A DNA stretch of 64,000 nucleotides from Phytoseiulus persimilis (lineage: Eukaryota > Arthropoda > Arachnida > Mesostigmata > Phytoseiidae): positions 33,232,001 to 33,296,000 of the forward strand of contig CM075101.1 in NCBI GenBank assembly GCA_037576195.1, read 5' to 3'. Of this stretch, positions 58,614 through 64,000 are shown in pieces. The position numbers were made by a program, and so were the translations under genes. How positions within the stretch are numbered: the first letter of the stretch is position 1; each line of letters starts with the position of its first letter. Under the pieces are notes generated by a model, which saw only the letters and a program-made list of their open reading frames with translations, was not told where the DNA came from and made no database searches.

Positions 58614-61460
58614 CAAACACGGCTGTCCTCGGCAGAAACCAGCAAAGCACTAGGTTTATTTCCAGAGCTTGCTAGCTCAAATCGGCCACTTAGAAGTTCC
58701 AGTATAATTCTCACGGAAAGGATCGTGTCTCTTGGACAGACTCGATTCGTCATTGGTTGTGGGCTTCATTCAACTCTATTTCTCTTCGTAGCGGCGTCCC
58801 AGAGCCTCTGGGAATGGTCGACCACAGGCGCTGCGCCGCATGTGCCGCACGCAATCCACTGTCTCTTCTGATTGCAACTGCAGGACCCGGCAAGCCACAC
58901 TCGCAAACTCGAAAGACTACACAGCTGACACGCGATTGGCACCGTCGCGCAGGTTCACAAGGTAAAGCAACGGCGTCAGCGCTGGCAGCGGGAAGCCTGC
59001 ATGCTGGCCGAGATCTTCTGTTGGGTGGTAGGCGGAAGCCAGTGGCGCATTGTCGCTTGCAAGCTCAACTCGCCGGGCGCCGAACGAAATAGAGCCTGCA
59101 AAACTAAGGTCTGCATGCTGCTGGGAAAGTGGGGAGATGTGAGGTTGATGGGTCTCCTAGGTAAATTGTTGGAACCACCCATTTTGATGATGAGAGAAGA
59201 CGCAAAAAGAGCGACTATGAGTCCATGGTAGTTCTCAGCGCTGAACTTTTGACGGAGAGACTCCGCGAGAGATTGAGACCAAAATCTTTCGCCGCATCTA
59301 ATTTCAAACGAAACAGGATAGAGCTTGCTGTGAAAGCTCCTGGAGCTACCGGCACTTGCGTCGCTCTCCTGGCGGTCGGGGTTCATGGTTGGACATCCGT
59401 GGCTACTCGCTCCCGGCAACAGTGTGATATGCAGAATTACCGTTCACTGACGGGTCAGAGGTTGAGCCGACAGCCAGAAACCGCGAAATTTCAAGAACTG
59501 AAGGTTTTGGAGCTGGGGGTTCATCCAGCGGCGTACCCAGCTTTTTTTGGGGGAGCCAAGGATGTGATGATGGAGACGATGATGATGATCATCATCGTTG
59601 CGAGCTTTTTATGACGCAATCAGCATGGTTTTCGAACCTGTGAAGATTTTCCTGATAGCACTGAATCTGTGCGGGACGATTTCTTCCATCAAAGTAGAAT
59701 TTGATCCCTAGGGCAAAGTCGTCCTACAAAGCAAAGGCAGGAACAGTTTCTATCTTTTTTTTCGGAACCTACCGAGGACTCCTCGGGCTACTGTTGAGAT
59801 TTCTACACCAGGATGTGATAGACGTATAAGAGCAGGGGCGGCGCCGAGATTTTTTTCGGGGAGCTAATTTGGGCAGAAATATTCTCGTGAATTTTCTTGG
59901 AAACTTCCACATGCACTGTGTGAGGGAGTCAAGCGACTCCAGATGCTTCGATGCTTGGCTAATGCTTGATCGCATCCTTATTGTGATTCACGGAGGAATA
60001 ACAGAACGATTATCCCACACGGAACTGAGTACCGCTCAAAATGTGGACCGGCGTCGGAGTTTCTCGATGGCGGCGTAAGAGAAGTGTCTGCATTTCGCTT
60101 GAACACAACAGTGCTCACAAATCTCCGAAAAGTGTCTCCAAATCGTCATAGAACCCGACAAAATAATTATTGGGAATCTCAGCTTCGCGACTCTGGGATT
60201 CGGGACGCTCAAGCTGGCTCAGCATCCCGCTGGCACCGCCACTGTATAGGAGCCCTTGTCGACGGAGAAATCTCGCAAGTTACGCAGACCAGCCCTTTGC
60301 ATGGATTCCGTCGTCTCCGATGATTTTAAGTAGCTTGTGCAGTTTAAATTCTTCTTTCTTCTGAACCTCGACCTCCTCGATCGTCTCCGTGGATGAGAAC
60401 GTCAGATCCATCCCTCCTAGGGACGATTTCGCGCCTTGCGCCAGATTTGGAGGCTCGCGTGAGCCTGCCTCGCCGACCAGTGGACATTAATCAATGACGC
60501 CACGAGTAATAAATCAACGTATGTTGCCGACACAGTAGGACATGAGGAGGGAAAGAACTTGATCCGTGACCGCGGCATTTTTCAACAAAAATCGTAAATA
60601 TAGAAACGAGCATCTCAAATAGAACAACCATTGCTCCGCTTTGCGCGATTTACTGATCAATGAAGCTGAATCAATGAAACTTCCATAGAAACAGCAGCAC
60701 CGATTATTATCGCTGCTTGGTTTGTTGCCGGTGCTCTTGGAGGTCTCAGCGGATCCCTCATTTGTCCTATCAGCCGATTCGCTGAGACGAGGCTTGCGGT
60801 TCCGAGCTCACTCGCCGCTACAGGTGCCTCGCAAGGAAGGACTTTATTTCCATGTATCTCCACTTGAGATTTGCCATGCGTATCCCAGGGTGTCGGTATA
60901 GTTTTCAGACAGGCCAGTGAAGGCCTGGAGCCTGAGGATCGACCTTCCGGGAACGATAACTTCAATCGAGCATCCAATCCCTTGTGTGGGTGTCCTTGTG
61001 TAATCGATCATTGAGTTTGTCAACCTATCTCTGTCATATTGAATGTGTATCTGATCGAAGATCAGACTTGTTCGAATATGTGATGCTGAAGGACGTCGGC
61101 AGAAATCGATCCGGGACTCGAGCCAAAGCTTTTTCTTGAATGTTGTGACAAGCGTTAGAGGACGCGATCAATGGCGCTGTAACCACTGTCTTGAGCGCAA
61201 GATCGTTTCAAGATTTTATTGCGCGAAGGGGGAAGACGTCTTTGTAAGCTATGTTCCGCTCATTTCACCACCATCCTAAGGGTGCTCGTGATCATTGATA
61301 TGGACTCTCATGGGTTCGAAAAACTAGGGGAAATTCGATAAGCTGGGATGCATTTAGGAAGAATCCGATTGACCACACGAGCGACATCGCCATCCTTTAC
61401 CCAACGTGGAACACAGGGACGCAAATTCAACACAACTGGAACCACAGGAGGGCGGTCCTG
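58614..61460. other. Repeat-like DNA, no supportable gene
   Basis: Two segments share a shape: 59,530-59,565 (GGCGTACCCAGC, T-run, GGGGGAGCCAAGG) and 59,833-59,870 (GGCGGCGCCGAGA, T-run, CGGGGAGCTAA). Both recall common transposon-relic phrases. A short ATG-trinucleotide microsatellite lies near 59,570-59,597. A minus-strand frame at 60,657-60,977 (106 codons) is unassigned. Nothing else stands out. Confidence 0.45.
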
Positions 61461-61805
61461 TTGAGAAGAAATCCTGACGAAAGCTCAGGGGGCAATAATC
61501 CGCCGAACGGAGCGAGTGATTCACTTTCGCAGAATGACTACAATAAACAGATGTTGCTGCGCCAAAATTTTGAAAAGTGGCGCCACGAATGCAGCGCTAC
61601 TCCGAGCTGTTCGGAGGAGTCCATCCTGACGCCGAAGGCAGGCCACAAGCGCAAGAGCAGGGGAAGCGATCGCATCACAACCAGACAGCGGCTGCTAGGC
61701 TTAGCGTACCCACGCGAAACCACCACATTTCGTGCAAAAATTGACGTGTTCGGCGAATACGGGCCATCTGTAAAGATGGTTGACGATAAAGACGTTCTGA
61801 GGTGA
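61461..61805 (+). CDS. Unassigned exon candidate ending in a consensus donor
   Basis: The frame is open to a strong 5' splice site (CTGAG before GTGAGTG, near 61,801-61,803) and its composition looks like real protein. It has an Asn/Ser-rich start (SSGGNNPPNGASDSLSQND), then MLLRQNFEKWRHEC, a basic stretch (KAGHKRKSRGSDRITTRQRL), and DVFGEYGPSVKMVDDKDVL. The basic segment could be a nuclear localisation signal. I recognise no domain. A downstream exon was not found with confidence, and the gene could be upstream of, or a neighbour to, the RNA-binding gene at the window's end. The true 5' edge may be an acceptor (AGCTCAG) near 61,488 rather than the ATG. Confidence 0.3.
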   Translation: MRRNPDESSGGNNPPNGASDSLSQNDYNKQMLLRQNFEKWRHECSATPSCSEESILTPKAGHKRKSRGSDRITTRQRLLGLAYPRETTTFRAKIDVFGEYGPSVKMVDDKDVLR

Positions 61806-63188
61806 GTGATTCGAGTGCGCACCAGCGGAAATTCTCCCCGGAAAGCTCAAGTTTCGGCGCTTTCGAATCATGGACCACGGGAGAGAAGAACGGCTGTACG
61901 ATCGGCTCTTATCTGGGAAGACTCGCAAGATCTGGAAGCCATACGCTCAGGGTTTAAAGTTGGACGAATTGAGTCTGTCCGACACCGGGATCCGTCCGCG
62001 CCCGGTCACATTGCTCATTCCCGGTCGTGCTCGAAGTAGCTCGAGCCGTGTGATTGTGGAGGCACGTTGTCGGCGCCATGACTGCGAAGGGCCGGCGTGT
62101 GTTGCTATGATTTCCCGCCGCTGTTGCTCTGGAGCCCGAGCGGAATGCGCGAGGTTTCCATGTCTCCCTGAGTATCATTTCTCTGACCAGTGGTCGTTCT
62201 CAGGAAAACTTGATGAATTGCTCAGCATTTGAACTGCGACGGTTGTCGAACGCGGAAGGCCTCAGTTGTTTTTCCGTCTAGGTAGTTGGGCCATCGCGAA
62301 ACAGAAATCGCTAATCAGGTGCCTCCGTTGGCAGTTTGTCGAATTCTATGCTTTAACCTCTATCGAGCACTGTGGACGCGGGCAGAACTCTGCCAGCGAA
62401 GCGTCCTGAAGAAGAAAAACTAATCTTAAGGCTTAGCCTCTGATGAACAGCGAGATTTTGTGTTTGTTCGGTGCTCACTCGAAACTCCGGCGGTCATGGA
62501 ATTCGTCGGCCAGGTTTGTCCTTTCGAAACAGTGGGAACGATTCAGAAAACTTGCGAACCGGCCGAAAGCTATGGGATATGCATTAGCTCTCGATGATGA
62601 AAACCCTCCGCTGACCTGCTGTATTCCTCCCAGCACAATCTGAAAATACTGTTCTGTATTTTTGGAGAGAGCATCGTCAGACTATCCCAACTCAAAGCTC
62701 CTCCCTCATGTCGGATGAAGCTGAATCGAGATCTCGGAATACGATACGATTTTCCCAGGCTTTCGATGTTGAGGAGCTCCGACCGCTGTCTGGGTTGCGA
62801 ACATCGCTTGGGTGCGTACAGAAGTTCTGGAGAGGATTGGCTTATCGGTGTAGAGACCGATATAACCTACAGCTTGGCCAGACAAGCTTGTCGCGCGACG
62901 TAACGGGAGAAATCATCAGTACCCCTGAACTCGTCAACGATAGCCCGACCATCACAAGAGAATCCTGTCCTTGGAATCCGATCCATCCGTCTTCTCTTTC
63001 CGTACGAGGATCACGAGCGAATCGCTCATCCAAACCGTGCAGGAATCTGGAAACTGCTGTAGGGGGCGAAGGCTCGGAATTCAATCAATGAATTCATTTT
63101 CATTGAGGGGGTATCAAAGCTAATACTTTCTATCACCATTCGGATCCAGTGATACTGACGAGTCTGACGTGTTCCGTTTATATTTCAG
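61806..63188. other. Probable intron or intergenic DNA before the RNA-binding gene
   Basis: No recognised exon. The first coding exon of the RNA-binding gene, which should end just before the Lys of its first RNP motif, was not found here and probably lies further upstream. The frame at 62,708-63,091 starts MSDEAESRS but has no matching donor. Confidence 0.45.
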
Positions 63189-63831
63189 CAAAATGTTCGT
63201 AGGAGGTCTTTCCTGGGACACCACCAAGGAAGGCCTTCAATCGTACTTTTGTCGTTTTGGTGAAATTGTGGACTGCGTCGTGATGACCAACGAACAAGGT
63301 CGTTCCCGAGGGTTCGGATTTGTCACCTTCAAAGATCCTCAGGTGCGTACTCGAGATCGAGAGGAGAAGCGTGAACGATCCGGAATCGGGAGGCGAATCT
63401 TTCAACTTATAATTCTTGATCGCAGGTTGTGCAAGTTGTTTGTCAGGGAGGACCCCATCGAATCGATAACCGAGTCGTGGATCCAAAACCGTGCAATCCG
63501 CGCGGTGGTCCGGGGAAAGGCGGAGGCAAACGAGGACGAGGATATCCTAAGATTTTTGTTGGAGGTCTTCCTACATCATTGACAGAAAATGAACTGAAAA
63601 TGTTCTTCCAGGAACATTACGGAGACGTGAGTTTCATTTTGGGCTCGTCGGACGGGGATCAATTATTCCGATGGATCCGATTATTTCGAGCTGTTTGACC
63701 CCATTATCCCCCCCCCCATGTTGGTTGGTTCCGCAAACAGTCGAGAAGTTGGTCTTGATCTAACGGGAACTTCTCCGTTCAGGTGTTCGAAGTGGTGATC
63801 ATGTACGATCAGGAACGGCGCAAATCGAGAG
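63189..63831 (+). CDS. Hrb27C/DAZAP1-type RNA-binding protein, partial
   Basis: Three internal exons (63189-63342, 63426-63626, 63783-63831) join with matching phases and clean AG/GT borders. Exon one carries RRM1 with RNP2 (MFVGGL), the family signature [15 protein letters not shown] and RNP1 (RGFGFVTF). Exon two carries the conserved linker ([12 protein letters not shown]), a Gly/Arg/Lys-rich stretch and RNP2 of RRM2 (IFVGGL). Exon three gives [17 protein letters not shown] and stops just before RNP1 of RRM2, beyond the window. Fly Hrb27C (Hrp48) and vertebrate DAZAP1 bind mRNA 3' UTRs and splicing sites and act in splicing, mRNA localisation and translational control, in nucleus and cytoplasm. 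The start exon and the C-terminal half are missing, the latter because the window ends. Confidence 0.92.
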
Positions 63832-64000
63832 GTACGTTTCGTCTCTGTCGAGAATTATTCATTCGCCTCAGAGTATTTGATCGATCAGAACAATCAATCG
63901 AAATCGACTTCGCGTCCGAGTGTGCGTCTGCGCGTGTGTGGGCTATTTTCCTCCTCTGTTCCCTGGGACGTCATCTTTCTATTCATCGTAGATAGTGGTT

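Noticed and set aside
1..64000. CRISPR arrays, bacterial operons or rRNA genes
   Set aside because: No regular spaced repeats of that kind, no Shine-Dalgarno-linked gene series and no rRNA-like sequence; the window is eukaryotic.

Overview
The window is animal nuclear DNA, near 50% GC, with spliced genes, degraded retroelements and long gene-free stretches. Every exon set I could rebuild uses GT-AG introns with matching phases. SPARC, PSMD9 and the Hrb27C/DAZAP1-type RNA-binding protein all read closest to arthropod versions. The LINE has a C-terminal region of a kind I associate with tick and mite genomes, and the ionotropic-receptor copies also fit an arthropod. My best guess is a mite or tick (Parasitiformes). 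That is an inference from family resemblance, not a measured match.

Layout. Positions 1-31,700 hold no gene I can defend. They contain homopolymer runs, a CRE plus palindromic CCAAT element near 4.0 kb, and two weak coding candidates. At 32,510-36,090 (+) lies a complete six-exon SPARC (osteonectin) gene of 262 codons. A doubtful Kunitz-like ORF follows at 39.4 kb. At 40,091-40,997 (-) is a complete four-exon PSMD9/p27 (Nas2-type) proteasome assembly chaperone of 196 codons. Two coding-looking exons of an unidentified gene lie just upstream on the same strand, and their stop codon overlaps the PSMD9 start as ATGA.

From 43.6 to 58.6 kb the window is accessory DNA. Two diverged ionotropic receptor copies sit on the minus strand. 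One is clearly dead (44.1-45.7 kb) and the other is nearly open but frameshifted (49.4-51.2 kb). Between them is a 155-bp foldback element with a 10-bp target duplication. A Ty3/gypsy pol remnant (51.5-52.5 kb) follows, then a 178-bp repeat also present in opposite orientation at 43.7 kb, then two oppositely oriented 17-bp minisatellite arrays. A degraded APE-type LINE runs from about 53.7 to 58.55 kb. Its 3' tail is joined directly to a short fragment resembling the first GTPase motif of elongation factor 2.

From 58.6 to 63.1 kb there are more repeat-like scraps and one unassigned exon candidate. The window ends inside the Hrb27C/DAZAP1-type gene: RRM1, the linker and the start of RRM2 are present, and both gene ends lie outside the recognised exons. 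The confident genes have unrelated jobs (extracellular matrix, proteasome assembly, mRNA regulation), and nothing shows them acting together.
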